A stretch of 64,000 nt of DNA from Vibrio harveyi NBRC 15634 = ATCC 14126 = KCTC 12724 (GCF_001591145.1 NZ_BCUF01000024.1:20871-84870), one strand, 5' to 3'; positions 9,364 through 20,235 are shown, counted from the first letter of the stretch. Translations and numbers: made by a program. Notes: a model not told the origin generated them from the letters alone.

Positions 9364-10296
9364 CTTCATTCTTCGCAACACTTTAAATGCATTGTGAAAA
9401 TCACCAGTTTTCAAAAGGTAAGTCAGAGTATATATATATAGCTTTGACTTATTGTATGGAATTCCCATCATAAACTTAGCTATCTTCACTCTTTTTTCTA
9501 TTGCGCTTACTACTTGTGCATTTGGCTTACTGTTAACATCGACTAAATTCATTTCGAGGTCTTTCAGTTCTCTTTCAGCATTGACAACTATATTTCTATA
9601 CTTATCTTCGTATGTTGTCTTACTAAAATCAGAAACCCCACCGACTCGGTACTTCAACCATAGCTTGTGTTCATAATGGGTTCCATTTAAAAGAAAAGCT
9701 CGAATGACATTAATTCTGTCTTCGTTTATCAAACCAAAATCATACGGCTCAAACAAGTCCAAAATTTCTGAGCTATACGCGGCACAACAACCATTAACTA
9801 TGCACTTTCTATTGATTATGTTGTCTAGGGAGTACGGTTTAATAGAAACGCCTTCTGATTTAAAGCTTTCGATAACTTCGCCACACTCAGAGATTTTCTC
9901 AAAGCCACCAATAATCAAAGACGGTTTATTATTGTTGACCCAAGCAGAGTATGTTTGCTCTACTCTCTCTGGATAAGCAATGTCGTCACCAGCTTGAACA
10001 ATTATCAGCTTTTCGGAAAACTTTCCTCTCAGGGAATTAATTTGGCTAACAAGACCAATATTTTTCTCATTGTGTCGATATTCGACATTCAAGCCTTCTG
10101 GCGCAGCATCGATCTCTTGAAGTATAAGATCGTGACTCTTATCGGGAGAGCAATCATCTAATACTAAAACCAAGCCTGGCCAAGCTGTTTGGTTGAATAT
10201 CGATCTTAGACTCTCTCTTATATACTCTTCTTGCTTATAGCAAAATAATACATAAACAACATCATCTAGAATCTTCACATTACCTTTCCTCATCAA
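9361..10296 (-). CDS. Glycosyltransferase family 2
   Basis: A 311-residue GT-A fold transferase. The N-terminus reads [17 protein letters not shown], followed by the nucleotide-sugar motif DDCSPD at residues 47-52 and an acidic AGDD at 102-105 in the place of the metal-binding DXD. It overlaps the aminotransferase gene upstream by 4 bases and is the last gene of the minus-strand operon that starts at rmlB. It is therefore the best candidate to attach the 3-amino-sugar made by that operon. No membrane segment is evident, so it acts at the cytoplasmic face. The actual donor is inferred from context only. Confidence 0.8.
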   Translation of the reverse strand: MMRKGNVKILDDVVYVLFCYKQEEYIRESLRSIFNQTAWPGLVLVLDDCSPDKSHDLILQEIDAAPEGLNVEYRHNEKNIGLVSQINSLRGKFSEKLIIVQAGDDIAYPERVEQTYSAWVNNNKPSLIIGGFEKISECGEVIESFKSEGVSIKPYSLDNIINRKCIVNGCCAAYSSEILDLFEPYDFGLINEDRINVIRAFLLNGTHYEHKLWLKYRVGGVSDFSKTTYEDKYRNIVVNAERELKDLEMNLVDVNSKPNAQVVSAIEKRVKIAKFMMGIPYNKSKLYIYTLTYLLKTGDFHNAFKVLRRMK

Positions 10297-11399
10297 TCGA
10301 TTTGAAAGCTATTGATTGCATCGACAACAAGTGCTTTTTCTTCGTCAGTCAAACACGGAGACATCGGCAATGATAATACTTCGGTCTGCAATTTCTCAGT
10401 AATAGGCAAAACAAGATGGTTGTATTGTTTGTACGCCTGCTGCTTATGAGGTGCTATAGGGTAATGTACTTGCGTTTGAATTCCGTTATCCGCAAGGTGA
10501 GCTACTAACTCATCGCGGTATTTCGTTCGTATAACGAACAAGTGCCAAACATGAGATTCTGGTTCATCGATTAATGGTAATTCGATGAGAGGATTCGTCA
10601 TATTTGACAAATAAAACTCAGCTAGATTACGTCTTGCTTGCGTTTGTTTTTCCAAATATTTCAACTTAACCCGGAGCATCGCTGCTTGGATTTCATCAAG
10701 GCGGCTATTTTGCCCAGGATAGATGTTTTGATACTTAACATGAGAGCCATAGTTTCTTAGAGCTTTCAAGGTATCTGCAAGCGTATCGTCATTGGTTGTG
10801 ATAGCACCACCATCACCTAATGCACCTAGGTTTTTTCCTGGATAAAAGCTAAAACCGGATGCATCACCAAATGCTCCAGATCGAGTATCTTCTAAGCTTG
10901 CACCATGAGATTGAGCACTATCTTCTAAAACGAGTAAGTCGTACTTTTTAGCGATATCAAGAATTACTGGCATATCCGCTAATTGACCATATAAGTGGAC
11001 TGGCAAAATAACTTTGGTCTTATCCGTAATCGCTGCTTCAATTGCAAGTGGACAGATATTGTGAGTCTTCTCATCCGGTTCAACAAATACAGGAGTTAGT
11101 CGAGCTTCAGTAATTGCTAGAACAGAGGCAATATATGTATTTGCTGGAACGATAACTTCATCACCATCCTTGATTTTTCCTAGCTCTCGCCATGCTTTCA
11201 AGGTTAAAGTTAATGCGTCAAGCCCATTTGCTACTCCAATACAGTGCTTAACACCGCAGAACTTCGCAAATTCACTTTCAAAACTTTCCGTCTCAGAACC
11301 AAGAATATACCAACCAGAATCGATAACCCTGTTGCAAGCCTCTTTAAGCTCTTGCTTATATTCATCGTTTAGTGTTTTAAGGTCGAGAAAATTAACCAT
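10293..11399 (-). CDS. DegT/DnrJ/EryC1/StrS sugar aminotransferase (FdtB/QdtB-like)
   Basis: A PLP-dependent, 368-residue nucleotide-sugar aminotransferase. Visible hallmarks are NGLDALTL (about 58-65), the [13 protein letters not shown]-ring aspartate segment (Asp160), and the Schiff-base lysine in [14 protein letters not shown] (Lys189). The upstream 3,4-ketoisomerase-like gene implies the substrate is dTDP-3-keto-6-deoxyhexose, giving dTDP-Fuc3N or dTDP-Qui3N. It starts 8 bases inside the acyltransferase gene and overlaps the GT2 gene by 4, so translation is coupled. Galacto or gluco stereochemistry cannot be told by eye. Confidence 0.88.
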   Translation of the reverse strand: MVNFLDLKTLNDEYKQELKEACNRVIDSGWYILGSETESFESEFAKFCGVKHCIGVANGLDALTLTLKAWRELGKIKDGDEVIVPANTYIASVLAITEARLTPVFVEPDEKTHNICPLAIEAAITDKTKVILPVHLYGQLADMPVILDIAKKYDLLVLEDSAQSHGASLEDTRSGAFGDASGFSFYPGKNLGALGDGGAITTNDDTLADTLKALRNYGSHVKYQNIYPGQNSRLDEIQAAMLRVKLKYLEKQTQARRNLAEFYLSNMTNPLIELPLIDEPESHVWHLFVIRTKYRDELVAHLADNGIQTQVHYPIAPHKQQAYKQYNHLVLPITEKLQTEVLSLPMSPCLTDEEKALVVDAINSFQID

Positions 11400-12327
11400 T
11401 TATATTAATCTCATAAAAGTCATGAACAACAGCTCTTGCACCAAAAGCTTCTTTTTGAAAAATAAGACCTGTATTTAAATACTTACCATTGTCTTCGTTG
11501 GAGTTACCAAAATCAAAATAGCTTTTTTCTGGATACACTTCAGTAATCAAGTGATGAATAACCAAATCCAACGCACCTAGTTTTCGTCCTAGATCATTTG
11601 ACGCAAGATATTGACAGTGAACGATATTTTCATTCTCAAATACGACTGAACCAGCCAGAACTTCATCTTCATGATAAGCTAAGTAACATTTAATATTATC
11701 TTTAAAAATAGAACCAAGATGGGTAATTTCATCCAAAGTATGAACTGGATTTACACCATGTTGTTTCGACAATACATCATTTAGCAACTTCCAGTATGCA
11801 TCAAAGCTATCAACTTCTTTAATGGTTACACCATTTTTGATCGCTTTTTTGAAGCTACGACTTCTATGGTATGGCAACCTGTTGCTCATAAAGATAGTTG
11901 AACTTACATCTCTTCGGTATAACTCAGCATTGATTCTAAAAAGTGCGTACAAATCTTCTTCACAAGCATTATCTGAATATATGTATGGCATCTTTTTGTA
12001 GATTAACTTATCCATTCCTTGAGACTTGTAGTACTCGAGAACGACAGAAAAAACTTCCAACATTTTCTCCGTTGTCATTAACCCACAACTCAAAAAACCA
12101 CCAAAAGTTAAGCCTTGATGAGTGAAAATGGTAGTGCCAGATTCATTTGCTGGAAGCAAAGATATAATTCTATTTTTATCATCAAATATCATCAATGAAT
12201 GATCATTGAATCTATCCTTGTGATACTCCATGTAATCTCTATTAAACATGAAGTGTTTATTTCTACATTTAGATAAGTATAAATCCCAATCGCTCTTAAA
12301 CTCATCTGAATATCTTGTAACTCTCAT
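11392..12327 (-). CDS. GNAT/FemAB-like acyltransferase of the amino-sugar module
   Basis: A 311-residue protein with the layout of FemAB-like tandem GNAT-fold proteins. It has [15 protein letters not shown] near 172-187, a central [26 protein letters not shown] helix region, then an [17 protein letters not shown] strand pair near 230-247. The end carries [27 protein letters not shown], a C-terminal pattern common in FemAB-type proteins. It lies between the ketoisomerase and aminotransferase genes, where known Fuc3NAc/Qui3NAc pathways have a left-handed beta-helix acetyltransferase (FdtC/QdtC). I infer that it N-acylates the 3-amino group. The acyl donor (acetyl-CoA, another acyl-CoA, or aminoacyl-tRNA as in true Fem proteins) is unknown. 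Confidence 0.7.
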   Translation of the reverse strand: MRVTRYSDEFKSDWDLYLSKCRNKHFMFNRDYMEYHKDRFNDHSLMIFDDKNRIISLLPANESGTTIFTHQGLTFGGFLSCGLMTTEKMLEVFSVVLEYYKSQGMDKLIYKKMPYIYSDNACEEDLYALFRINAELYRRDVSSTIFMSNRLPYHRSRSFKKAIKNGVTIKEVDSFDAYWKLLNDVLSKQHGVNPVHTLDEITHLGSIFKDNIKCYLAYHEDEVLAGSVVFENENIVHCQYLASNDLGRKLGALDLVIHHLITEVYPEKSYFDFGNSNEDNGKYLNTGLIFQKEAFGARAVVHDFYEINING

Positions 12328-12358
12328 CGAAAATGACCTGGTTTAAACACTGTTAAAA

Positions 12359-12784
12359 TCAATCTGAAACTCTAATATTGTTAACGTTTTCAACTGCTAA
12401 CAAAAAATCACTATAATTTCGAATATAATCGGCTTCATCATAGAAGTCGCTTGCAACAACCATCAACACACAATCTTCTGAAAAGTCGTGCATCTCTCGC
12501 CATTTAAGCCCTTTGATATGCAGGCCGACATCCGGAGAAGATAACGTCACCCGCTCCTTCGTTGTTCCGTCATCAATCAAGAACGTAACGCTACCTTTCA
12601 TACAAATTGCGACTTGCTCTAAATCGTAGTGAGCGTGAAAACCTCTTGATAACCCACTTTGAGTATCAAAAATGTAGTAAATACGCTTGATATCAAACGG
12701 AATGTTTTTATTTTGCTCTAATGAGATCAAAGAGCCTCGCTCATCACCCATTTTTTGGAAAGAAATCAGCTGTATATTAGACAT
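12359..12784 (-). CDS. dTDP-4-keto-6-deoxyglucose 3,4-ketoisomerase (FdtA/QdtA-like)
   Basis: A 141-residue cupin. It carries RGFHAH at residues 47-52; the paired histidines 50 and 52 correspond to the catalytic pair of FdtA/QdtA. QVAICMKGSVTFLIDDG follows, then the GLKWREMHDF segment (about 92-101). These enzymes move the keto group of dTDP-4-keto-6-deoxyglucose from C4 to C3, which commits the pathway to 3-amino sugars. FdtA gives the galacto product and QdtA the gluco product. The gene ends 31 bases before the acyltransferase gene and abuts rmlA. Confidence 0.88.
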   Translation of the reverse strand: MSNIQLISFQKMGDERGSLISLEQNKNIPFDIKRIYYIFDTQSGLSRGFHAHYDLEQVAICMKGSVTFLIDDGTTKERVTLSSPDVGLHIKGLKWREMHDFSEDCVLMVVASDFYDEADYIRNYSDFLLAVENVNNIRVSD

Positions 12785-13651
12785 TTATTCTTCCAATAAC
12801 TCTAGAAGGTAGCGCCCATAATCATTTTTGGACAACGCTTTACCTGCTTTCTGAATTTGCTCTTTTGTTAACCACCCATGGCGATAGGCAATTTCTTCAA
12901 GACATGCCACTTTATAGCCTTGACGTTTTTCGATCGTTTCAACAAAGTGCGAAGCTTCAAGCAAACTGCCATGTGTCCCGGTATCTAACCACGCAAAGCC
13001 TCGCCCTAAAATATCGACGGTTAACTTTCCTTTCTCTAGATAAGCTTGGTTGATACTTGTAATCTCAAGTTCTCCTCGGTGAGAAGGCTCAATGGTCTTT
13101 GCGATTTTAACGACATCATTGTCGTAAAAATATAAGCCTGTCACCGCATAGTTTGATTTCGGTTCAACTGGCTTTTCTTCAATTGAAAGAGCTCGCATTT
13201 GATCATCAAATTCAACGACACCAAAACGCTCAGCATCTTTTACTTTATAACCAAAAACAGTTGCTCCTTCACTTAAAGCCGCTGCTTGCTGAAGTTTTGG
13301 CGAAAAACCCTGTCCATAAAAGATATTGTCGCCTAGAACCAAACACACAGAGTCATCACCGATAAACTCTTCACCAATAATGAATGCTTGAGCTAGACCA
13401 TCTGGCGTGGGTTGGATTGCGTATTGCAGTTCGATACCAAAGTCAGAGCCATCACCAAGCAAGCGCTGAAAACCTTCTTGGTCTTCAGGAGTGGTAATCA
13501 CCAAAATCTCACGAATACCAGCAAGCATAAGTACTGACAGTGGGTAGTAGATCATTGGCTTATCGTATACAGGCAGTAACTGCTTAGAAACGCCTCGCGT
13601 AATTGGATATAAACGCGTACCAGAACCACCAGCAAGAATAATACCTTTCAT
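12785..13651 (-). CDS. rmlA: Glucose-1-phosphate thymidylyltransferase
   Basis: RmlA (RfbA) makes dTDP-glucose from dTTP and glucose-1-phosphate, the first step toward dTDP-deoxysugars. The 288-residue protein has the nucleotidyltransferase signature GGSGTRLYP at 8-16, then [11 protein letters not shown], and LGDNIFYG about residue 110. Its length is standard for the short RmlA class. It overlaps the rmlB stop by one base, and the next gene starts immediately, so the operon is tightly packed. rmlC and rmlD are absent, which argues against L-rhamnose as the end product. Confidence 0.97.
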   Translation of the reverse strand: MKGIILAGGSGTRLYPITRGVSKQLLPVYDKPMIYYPLSVLMLAGIREILVITTPEDQEGFQRLLGDGSDFGIELQYAIQPTPDGLAQAFIIGEEFIGDDSVCLVLGDNIFYGQGFSPKLQQAAALSEGATVFGYKVKDAERFGVVEFDDQMRALSIEEKPVEPKSNYAVTGLYFYDNDVVKIAKTIEPSHRGELEITSINQAYLEKGKLTVDILGRGFAWLDTGTHGSLLEASHFVETIEKRQGYKVACLEEIAYRHGWLTKEQIQKAGKALSKNDYGRYLLELLEE

Positions 13652-14715
13652 TATTCACCCGCTCCTAATCGTTCAAGACTGTATGAGCCATCAAGCACAC
13701 GTTGCCACCATTGCTGGTTGTTTAGATACCATTCAACGGTTTTTCGAATGCCACTTTCAAATGTTTCTTCAGGCGTCCAGTTCAGCTCTCGAGCAATTTT
13801 TGTTGCATCAATTGCATAGCGTACATCATGACCTGGTCGATCTTTCACATACGTGATCAACGATTCATAAGATTCAACACCTGCAGGTTTGTTTGGTCGA
13901 AATTCTTCAAGTAGCGAGCAAATGGTTTTCACGACTTCAATATTCGCTTTTTCATTGTGACCACCGATGTTGTATGTCTCGCCAATTTCACCTTCTGTCA
14001 CGACTTTGTAGAGTGCGCGAGCATGATCTTCGACGAACAACCAATCACGGATTTGCATACCATCACCGTACACAGGCAACGGCTTGCCATCCAAGGCATT
14101 CAAAATCATCAGTGGGATCAGTTTCTCTGGGAAATGGTAAGGTCCATAGTTGTTCGAGCAGTTGGTCACCAACGTAGGAAAACCGTAAGTGCGTTGCCAC
14201 GCTCGAACAAGATGATCGCTGGACGCTTTAGAAGCGGAGTACGGGCTACTCGGTGCATAGGATGTAGTTTCAGTAAACAAATCATCCGTACCTTCTAGGT
14301 CACCATACACTTCGTCGGTAGAAATATGATGGAAACGGAAAGCGGCTTTGCGTGTCTCATCCAGTGTCGACCAATATTGACGAGCCGATTCAAGAAGGTG
14401 ATACGTCCCCATGACATTGGTTTCAATAAATGCCGCAGGTCCATCAATGGAACGGTCTACGTGCGATTCAGCCGCAAGGTGCATCACGAGATCAGGTTGA
14501 TGCTTTGCAAATACGCGATCAAGCTCGTCACGTTGACAGATATCAACATGCTCAAAATGGTAACGTTCACTATCCGATACTTCCGCTAAGGACTCTAAAT
14601 TGCCAGCGTAAGTCAATTTATCTAGGTTAATGACGGTATCTTGGGTATCACGAATGATGTGTCTTATGACTGCAGAGCCAATAAAACCAGCACCACCAGT
14701 TACTAGTATTTTCAT
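13651..14715 (-). CDS. rmlB: dTDP-glucose 4,6-dehydratase
   Basis: RmlB (RfbB) converts dTDP-glucose to dTDP-4-keto-6-deoxyglucose using bound NAD. The 354-residue extended SDR has GGAGFIGS at residues 7-14, the [11 protein letters not shown] active-site segment (about 130-140), and the [12 protein letters not shown]xxxK motif. It is the first gene of a minus-strand operon rmlB-rmlA-fdtA/qdtA-like-acyltransferase-aminotransferase-GT2. The ATG is preceded by AGGTAA, 8 bases upstream. Confidence 0.97.
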   Translation of the reverse strand: MKILVTGGAGFIGSAVIRHIIRDTQDTVINLDKLTYAGNLESLAEVSDSERYHFEHVDICQRDELDRVFAKHQPDLVMHLAAESHVDRSIDGPAAFIETNVMGTYHLLESARQYWSTLDETRKAAFRFHHISTDEVYGDLEGTDDLFTETTSYAPSSPYSASKASSDHLVRAWQRTYGFPTLVTNCSNNYGPYHFPEKLIPLMILNALDGKPLPVYGDGMQIRDWLFVEDHARALYKVVTEGEIGETYNIGGHNEKANIEVVKTICSLLEEFRPNKPAGVESYESLITYVKDRPGHDVRYAIDATKIARELNWTPEETFESGIRKTVEWYLNNQQWWQRVLDGSYSLERLGAGE

Positions 14716-14802
14716 TATGAACGTTACCTGCTTAATATTGTGCTCACGTAAAGCACGAGAAATCTTGTTTAATTGTAGTTAAATGTGCGCTTAAACTACG
14801 CC

Positions 14803-14832
14803 ACTTGGCTTACCTTAATAAGATAGCCAAGT
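14803..14832 (-). terminator. Hairpin between kdkA and rmlB
   Basis: ACTTGGCT/AGCCAAGT, an 8-bp perfect stem with a 14-base loop, lies 30 bases after the kdkA stop on the minus strand and is followed by a short weak T run. It probably separates the dgkA-kdkA transcript from the rml operon. Confidence 0.5.
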
Positions 14833-14861
14833 CTAAATTCTTGATTGTTCGTCGTTGGTAC

Positions 14862-15572
14862 CTAACGACTTAAAGAGTACGCCTTTTCAAGCACAGCGAA
14901 GTCGCTTTCTTGCCAATGTATTTGACGTTTGTTCAACTCTTTCAGAAACGAGCGCTTCAAACGCTCTAAGTTGCCTTGCTTCCAATCACCATCCGGTTGC
15001 TGAGAGCATTTATCAAAATCGATGATCCATACCTTTTCTTGCTCATCAATTAAGATGTTGTGAATGTTCAGATCGGTATGGTTCACGTTGACGTTGTGCA
15101 TCTTGGCAATTTCTTGCCCTACCTTCTGGTACATCGCTTCCGGTAATGGGTTTTCTTGCAAAATACTGACCAAGTCTGTGGCATTGGGAATTCTTTCGCT
15201 CAAAAGATCCGCTTGGTAAGTTAAGCCAGTTTTAACTGCGCGCGCAGCAATCGGTCGAGGGACATTCACACCAGACTCAATCAGCACTCTGAGCAGATTA
15301 AACTCTTGTAGGCTACGAGTCTGCTCCCATCCAGTAAACCAATAGTGATCTTCAACCAACTTGCCAAATAAACCACCACGGCGGTAATGACGCAAAGCAG
15401 CTTGCATAGTATCAAGTTGAACAAACCATGTGGTTCCACGTCCGGATGCGCTGCCCACCACTTTATCTTGCTCTTGCCAATATTGGGCATCAAACAACGC
15501 TTGGCTTGAGTCAGTGATGATTTCATCATCAAACCACACCATGCTATTGCCTTGTTGATAACTCTGAGTCAT
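14862..15572 (-). CDS. kdkA: 3-deoxy-D-manno-octulosonic acid kinase
   Basis: KdkA phosphorylates the single Kdo of vibrio and Haemophilus lipid A-core with ATP. The 236-residue protein resembles H. influenzae KdkA from the first residues, which supports this start although the ribosome site is weak. Motifs are GSASGRGTTWF (about 40-50), ALRHYRRGGL, the kinase loop HTDLNIHN at 165-172 (Asp167, Asn169) and the metal-binding DFDK at 185-188. It follows dgkA by 24 bases on the same strand. Its presence predicts a phosphorylated mono-Kdo core. Confidence 0.95.
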   Translation of the reverse strand: MTQSYQQGNSMVWFDDEIITDSSQALFDAQYWQEQDKVVGSASGRGTTWFVQLDTMQAALRHYRRGGLFGKLVEDHYWFTGWEQTRSLQEFNLLRVLIESGVNVPRPIAARAVKTGLTYQADLLSERIPNATDLVSILQENPLPEAMYQKVGQEIAKMHNVNVNHTDLNIHNILIDEQEKVWIIDFDKCSQQPDGDWKQGNLERLKRSFLKELNKRQIHWQESDFAVLEKAYSLSR

Positions 15573-15596
15573 GTCGAAAGTTGCCGTTAGGTTTTA

Positions 15597-16067
15597 TTAA
15601 AAGTAGTGGCTGATAAGAATATACAGCCATGTAAAGCCAGCAAAAAATAGCGCAACCATCACTGCAGCTGAGCCAATGTCTTTTGCTCGTCCACTCAGTT
15701 CATGATGCTCGACACCAATTCTATCAACAACGGCTTCAATGGCAGAGTTAATCAGTTCAACGATAAACACTAACACTACAACGCCTAACATGAGAATGCG
15801 TTCTACAACACTTAAATCAAATACACACACCAATGCAATCGCAAGTACCAGCATGGCTAATTCTTGCCTGATGGCTGCTTCATGTTTAAACGCCGCTTTC
15901 AGCCCTTTTGCAGAATATCCAGCCGCTTTGATGACGCGCGTCAAACCCGTGTTTCCAGGTTTACCTGAGTTCAATGATTGGTGTTGTTTTGTCTTTGACA
16001 TTAAGAGGGGCTCGTCAGTACTCATTATAGAAGCGGTGTATTTTACATTTATTGGGGATGTCTGCAT
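15597..16067 (-). CDS. dgkA: Diacylglycerol kinase
   Basis: DgkA is a small inner-membrane kinase that recycles diacylglycerol to phosphatidic acid. The C-terminal 120 residues match E. coli DgkA: RVIKAAGYSAKGLKAAF, then three membrane helices carrying the EAVVDRIG and HELSGRAKDIGSAAV active-site signature. There is an extra N-terminal tail of about 38 residues. The first ATG has a GCAGGT ribosome site 5 bases upstream, so I keep it. Later ATGs at 16025 or 16001 are possible but poorly preceded. It is divergent from the heptosyltransferase gene with only 38 bases between. Confidence 0.93.
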   Translation of the reverse strand: MQTSPINVKYTASIMSTDEPLLMSKTKQHQSLNSGKPGNTGLTRVIKAAGYSAKGLKAAFKHEAAIRQELAMLVLAIALVCVFDLSVVERILMLGVVVLVFIVELINSAIEAVVDRIGVEHHELSGRAKDIGSAAVMVALFFAGFTWLYILISHYF

Positions 16068-16105
16068 AATTTACCTGCATCTATTTATCTTATCAGACAA
16101 TAACT

Positions 16106-17191
16106 ATGTTCACTTCTGCCCCTTCTTCACTCTGTATATTGCGTTTATCCGCCATCGGCGACGTTTGTAATACCATCGCGACGGTTCAAGCGATTCAAAA
16201 ACAATGGCCTGATACCCATATCACTTGGATTACTGGCAAGCTTGAAGCTCAATTGCTGCAAGCGATAGATGGTGTTGAAGTGATTGTTTTTGATAAAAAA
16301 GCAGGTCTTGATGGTTATAAGTCATTGTGGAAGCAGCTCAAAGGACGCAAGTTCGATGCTTTGCTTCATATGCAATATGCCATTCGAGCGAGCGTGGCGA
16401 CGTTAGGTATTAAAGCGAAGTACAAACTTGGGTTCTCTTCTGACCGTAGCCAAGACTTTCAAACTTTGTTCACCAATGTCAAAGTTCCTTCACCAAGCTC
16501 TTTGCATGTTGCGGATGGTTTAATGGCGTTTGCCCATCAAATTGGTGTGCCTCAGTCAGAACTTACTTGGTCATTGTCGTACTCAGAGCAAGATGCTCTC
16601 TGGGCAGAAACTAAGATCTCAGAAACTAAGCTCTCGAAAACTCAGCGCCAAGCTGATAAGCCGAATCTATTGTTGGTCCCTGGGGCAAGCAAAGCTTATA
16701 AGAACTGGAACGCAGAAGGTTATGTTGATGTTATCAACCACGCTCGAGAGAAAGGCTGGAATGTCATCTTAGCGGGTAGCCCAGCGAAAGTAGAAGTCGA
16801 CTTAGCTGAACGCATTCAATCTTTACTTACAGAACCTTGCTTAAACTTGGTTGGAGAAAGCTCCATCATGCAAATGCTGGCACTGATTGATAAGGTTGAG
16901 ATGGTGATTGCACCAGATACTGGTCCTGCCCACATGGCAAGTGCAATGCAAACCCCGATTATTGGCTTGTATGCTCACCATAACCCTGTCCGTGTTGGTC
17001 CTTATAACTATTTGAAATACGCCGTTTCAGTGTATGAAGAGACCATTTTTGCAGAGACTGGAAAAACCAGCCAAGAGCTAAGCTGGCGAACGCGAGCAAA
17101 AGATGAAAAAGCGATGAACCGTATCACGAGTGATCGTGTCATGGTTATGTTTGATCAAGTCGTAGAAGATTTGTATCCCCAATATCAGTAA
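16106..17191 (+). CDS. Glycosyltransferase family 9, heptosyltransferase I (WaaC/OpsX) type
   Basis: A 361-residue GT9 protein. The N-terminus [23 protein letters not shown] is the family opening. [18 protein letters not shown] lies near 190-207 and [13 protein letters not shown] near 271-283, the nucleotide-heptose pocket. waaF is elsewhere in the locus, so this is the likely heptosyltransferase that adds the first heptose to Kdo, as OpsX does in Haemophilus. A third-heptose (WaaQ-like) role is the alternative. It begins a plus-strand group with two GT2 genes. Confidence 0.85.
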   Translation: MFTSAPSSLCILRLSAIGDVCNTIATVQAIQKQWPDTHITWITGKLEAQLLQAIDGVEVIVFDKKAGLDGYKSLWKQLKGRKFDALLHMQYAIRASVATLGIKAKYKLGFSSDRSQDFQTLFTNVKVPSPSSLHVADGLMAFAHQIGVPQSELTWSLSYSEQDALWAETKISETKLSKTQRQADKPNLLLVPGASKAYKNWNAEGYVDVINHAREKGWNVILAGSPAKVEVDLAERIQSLLTEPCLNLVGESSIMQMLALIDKVEMVIAPDTGPAHMASAMQTPIIGLYAHHNPVRVGPYNYLKYAVSVYEETIFAETGKTSQELSWRTRAKDEKAMNRITSDRVMVMFDQVVEDLYPQYQ

Positions 17192-17229
17192 ACTCCCCCT
17201 ATATAAGATTGTTTAAGAAGGAAACCAAC

Positions 17230-17997
17230 TTGTCTAAACCCACTTTAGCCGTTGCCTTAATCGTGAAAAATGAAGAGAAGCACCTACAAGCTTGTCTAGA
17301 CACAGTGAAAGATTGGGCTGATGAGATTGTCCTTCTTGATTCAGGCAGTACTGATCGCACTGAAGAAATCGCCAGACAATATACCGACAAGTTTTACACC
17401 AACTTGGAGTGGCCAGGATTTGGCAAACAGCGCCAACTTGCTCAGCAATACGTAACCGCAGATTATGTGCTTTGGTTGGATGCCGACGAACAAGTCACGC
17501 CAGAGCTGAAAGAAAGCATTTTAAAAGCCGTTGAGAATGACGAGCCAAACACACTGTACAAAGTGAATCGTCTGAGTGCCGCGTTTGGTAAGTTTATCTA
17601 CCACTCAGGATGGTCACCAGATTGGATCGTTCGTCTCTACCGCACCAGTTATACCCACTATAATGATGCTTTAGTGCATGAAAAAGTCGAAGATAAAGGC
17701 TTTGCAATCAAGAAACTGGATGGCAGATTACACCACTATACGTACGAACACCTCCATCATTACATCAACAAAACCACAGGTTACCTCAAAGCTTGGACAG
17801 ACGAGCGAGAAGGCAGGAAAAAATCCGGTCTCAGCACGGCAATCATCCATGCATTAGCCAGCTTCTTGAAGATGTACATTCTTAAGCGTGGTTTTCTTGA
17901 TGGTAAGCATGGCTTCATCCTTGCGTGGTTAAGCATGCATTCTACCTTCGTTAAATACATCGACTTATACTTACGCGAACAGGCGAAAAAACAATGA
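17230..17997 (+). CDS. Glycosyltransferase family 2, WaaE/LgtF-like core glucosyltransferase
   Basis: I set the start at the TTG at 17230 (255 aa) because an AAGAAGGA ribosome site sits 7 bases before it. An in-frame TTG at 17209 has none. The protein resembles WaaE/LgtF (KdtX), which adds a beta-1,4-glucose to heptose I. It shows [32 protein letters not shown], the WLDADEQV metal-binding motif, and the C-terminal [12 protein letters not shown] stretch typical of this subfamily. It overlaps the next GT2 gene by 4 bases. KdtX-like genes often lie close to coaD, as here. Confidence 0.85.
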   Translation: MSKPTLAVALIVKNEEKHLQACLDTVKDWADEIVLLDSGSTDRTEEIARQYTDKFYTNLEWPGFGKQRQLAQQYVTADYVLWLDADEQVTPELKESILKAVENDEPNTLYKVNRLSAAFGKFIYHSGWSPDWIVRLYRTSYTHYNDALVHEKVEDKGFAIKKLDGRLHHYTYEHLHHYINKTTGYLKAWTDEREGRKKSGLSTAIIHALASFLKMYILKRGFLDGKHGFILAWLSMHSTFVKYIDLYLREQAKKQ

Positions 17998-18782
17998 AAA
18001 CGACTTTAATTATTACCACTTATAACTGGAAAGAAGCCTTAAAATCCGTGTTAGAAAGTGTAAAGCGCCAAACCGTTTTGCCTGATGAAGTTATTGTGGC
18101 AGATGATGGTTCTCGTGAAGATACCAAAGCAATGATTGACCAAATGCGTGAAGGTTTTCCGGTTCCACTGGTACACAGTTGGCATGAAGACAATGGCTTC
18201 CAGCTTTCTATGAGTCGAAACCGTGCAATCGCTAAAGCATCAGGCGATTACCTAATCATGATCGATGGCGACATGGTATTGTCGCAAACCTTTATTGAGT
18301 CCCACAAACGAGTGGCAAAACCAAATTGGTTTGTTCAAGGTGGTCGAGTTCTGACTGACGAAGCGTGCAGCCGTGAAATTATGGAAAACGGATTGGTTCC
18401 TTCTGTATTTAGCAAAGGGATCCGTAACCGTAAGAACTGCATCACAAGCTCACTGCTATCGAACTGGTTCTCATACGAACGCAACAACGATAAGGCGACT
18501 CGCGGCTGTAATATGGCGTTTTGGCGACAAGATGTTATCGAAGTGAATGGCTTCAACCAAGATTTTGTCGGTTGGGGACGTGAAGACAGCGAATTTGTTC
18601 ATCGCATGCTTAACTCAAACAAGTCACGTCTTTACCTAAAATTCGCCGGTGTGGGTTACCACTTATATCACGTAGAAAACTCTCGTGCGTCATTGGGTCA
18701 AAACGATGAGATCTTAGATAACACCATTAAAAACAAACTTAAGCGTTGCGAAAACGGTGTTGACCAATTTCTAGAAGCGTAA
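17994..18782 (+). CDS. Glycosyltransferase family 2 with C-terminal galactosyltransferase-like domain
   Basis: A 262-residue GT-A protein. It begins [20 protein letters not shown], with VADDGSRED (about 34-42), a double acidic MIDGDMV motif (about 89-95), and a C-terminal GCNMAFWR...[14 protein letters not shown] block that resembles chondroitin-synthase-type and galactosyltransferase-C domains. It is translationally coupled (ATGA) to the preceding WaaE-like gene and closed by a strong terminator, so it probably extends the outer core in the same pathway. The sugar is unknown. Confidence 0.83.
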   Translation: MKTTLIITTYNWKEALKSVLESVKRQTVLPDEVIVADDGSREDTKAMIDQMREGFPVPLVHSWHEDNGFQLSMSRNRAIAKASGDYLIMIDGDMVLSQTFIESHKRVAKPNWFVQGGRVLTDEACSREIMENGLVPSVFSKGIRNRKNCITSSLLSNWFSYERNNDKATRGCNMAFWRQDVIEVNGFNQDFVGWGREDSEFVHRMLNSNKSRLYLKFAGVGYHLYHVENSRASLGQNDEILDNTIKNKLKRCENGVDQFLEA

Positions 18783-18809
18783 AAACTTTAGAAGCTTATA
18801 AAAATATGA

Positions 18810-18835
18810 AAGGGGCGTTTCGCCCCTTTTTTATT
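18810..18835. terminator. Terminator between convergent GT2 and GT90 genes
   Basis: AAAGGGGCG/CGCCCCTTT is a 9-bp perfect stem with a TTT loop and then a T run. On the minus strand it overlaps the first bases beyond the GT90 stop and is followed by an AT-rich tract, so it can serve both strands. Confidence 0.9.
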
Positions 18836-19766
18836 GTTGTTGAGATAAGGTGAAGTACTTATCGGCAACCATCAATGAGATCAAACGCTCTTTACGTTTA
18901 TCTTTAAACTGCTCAACCCATTGGTGCGCATTCTCAATGATCGCTAATGCTTCTTGCTCATTCGCTAAGTAATAGTCCATCTTTTCAGGCAAATCCGAAT
19001 AATCATCCTTCACTTCAACATAGTGGATGCCAGCTTCTAGCTTACCTTCCATAAACCATGTTTCGTACTTAGGCTTCGACATAATAACCAATGAGTTCGA
19101 GGACATTGCCCACTTCAGGTTGGTTGCAACATCATTGCCTTCAATACACAACAAGAACTTGTATTGAAGCTGCTCCTCAATACTCATAAAGCCTTTTTCC
19201 CAGAGCTGTCCTTCTTGTGGTCGAGTCTGACCAATATTGCACTGCGGATGATCGTAGAAAGCATGAATTACCGTTTGACGGTGAGGCTGAAAACCGACGC
19301 CTCGCCACGCCACCATGTCTTTCTTATCTCGGTAGCTCATTTCGTCATCCACAAATTTAAAGTGACGAATTTGATTCAGCTTTAAAACGATAGAATTCTG
19401 ATTGTCACCATGGATAGGACGACTTTTAATAAAGCTCGGCACATTAGGAATATGCGTCACATCACCATTGATGTAGTTAAACGTAAACTCAGATGGGAAA
19501 TAGCGTATAACTTGGCGCGTATCGAAAAAATAAGTCCAACCTTTTGTTTTTTTGAACTCACCAATCTTAGCGTAACTCTGCTCTCGGCTATCGACCGAAA
19601 ACAACTGTTCACACTTGTTGTAATAATTCACTCGCTCAAGACAGTACTGCTTCTCCGCTTCATTCAGAGTCGAAAGTAAACGCTTTGCTTGCTCTCGATA
19701 GACAAAACGAGGGATCAGCATCGAGAGAGCGTTTGAGAAATAATAAGGAAACTTACTGTCTTTCAT
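18831..19766 (-). CDS. Glycosyltransferase family 90 (LpsA/CAP10-like)
   Basis: A 311-residue protein of the CAP10/LpsA type. Markers are [14 protein letters not shown] (about 105-118), the [16 protein letters not shown] segment (about 151-166) with its conserved [38 protein letters not shown] (about 205-240), and a final HQWVEQF helix. Family members add xylose or other sugars to LPS core, and LpsA is known in Mannheimia and Haemophilus LPS loci. The start lies 14 bases inside the end of coaD, so it is read from the coaD transcript. The sugar specificity is not predictable. Confidence 0.82.
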   Translation of the reverse strand: MKDSKFPYYFSNALSMLIPRFVYREQAKRLLSTLNEAEKQYCLERVNYYNKCEQLFSVDSREQSYAKIGEFKKTKGWTYFFDTRQVIRYFPSEFTFNYINGDVTHIPNVPSFIKSRPIHGDNQNSIVLKLNQIRHFKFVDDEMSYRDKKDMVAWRGVGFQPHRQTVIHAFYDHPQCNIGQTRPQEGQLWEKGFMSIEEQLQYKFLLCIEGNDVATNLKWAMSSNSLVIMSKPKYETWFMEGKLEAGIHYVEVKDDYSDLPEKMDYYLANEQEALAIIENAHQWVEQFKDKRKERLISLMVADKYFTLSQQQ

Positions 19767-20235
19767 TTACTTTCTTCTCGATAGCCTTAGCCACTGCCGC
19801 AGGAACAAATTGCTCAATACTGCCACCATGGATGGCAACCTCACGTACGATGGTCGACGATAAAAAAGCAAACTCTTCTTCAGGGGTCAAAAATACACTC
19901 TCAATCCCAGGCAATAACTTGCGATACATGTTGGTCAAGCCAAACTCATACTCAAAATCGACCGTCGTTCTTAACCCACGAATCAATACTTTAGCCTGCT
20001 CTTGACGAGCAAAGTCCACCAGTAACCCAGAAAAGCCTTTCACTGTTACACCAGGTAAATGCGCCACGACCTCTTCCATCAAAGCAACGCGTTCTTCCAA
20101 TGTGAACATCGTATTCTTTGAAGGGCTTGCTGCGACTCCGATAACGACTTCATCGAACATTTCATGGGTGCGCTCGATAAGATTTAAGTGACCATTGGTA
20201 ACTGGGTCAAATGTTCCTGGGTAAATGACTTTCAT
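19753..20235 (-). CDS. coaD: Phosphopantetheine adenylyltransferase
   Basis: CoaD joins AMP to 4'-phosphopantetheine, the penultimate step of coenzyme A synthesis. I choose the ATG at 20235 (160 aa), which matches the usual 159-residue length and places the nucleotide-binding [12 protein letters not shown] at residues 4-15. An in-frame TTG 21 bases upstream is possible but has no ribosome site. [12 protein letters not shown] and the ISSTIVRE-like SSTIVREVA segment near 127-135 are also present. coaD marks the far end of the vibrio LPS core/O locus that begins at hldD. Confidence 0.96.
   Translation of the reverse strand: MKVIYPGTFDPVTNGHLNLIERTHEMFDEVVIGVAASPSKNTMFTLEERVALMEEVVAHLPGVTVKGFSGLLVDFARQEQAKVLIRGLRTTVDFEYEFGLTNMYRKLLPGIESVFLTPEEEFAFLSSTIVREVAIHGGSIEQFVPAAVAKAIEKKVNERQ

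Noticed and set aside
14716..14861. JUMPstart/ops element (RfaH recruitment) upstream of the rml operon
   Set aside because: A GGCGTAG string occurs on the minus strand, but it lacks the second G of the ops core GGCGGTAG and the rest of the element does not match.
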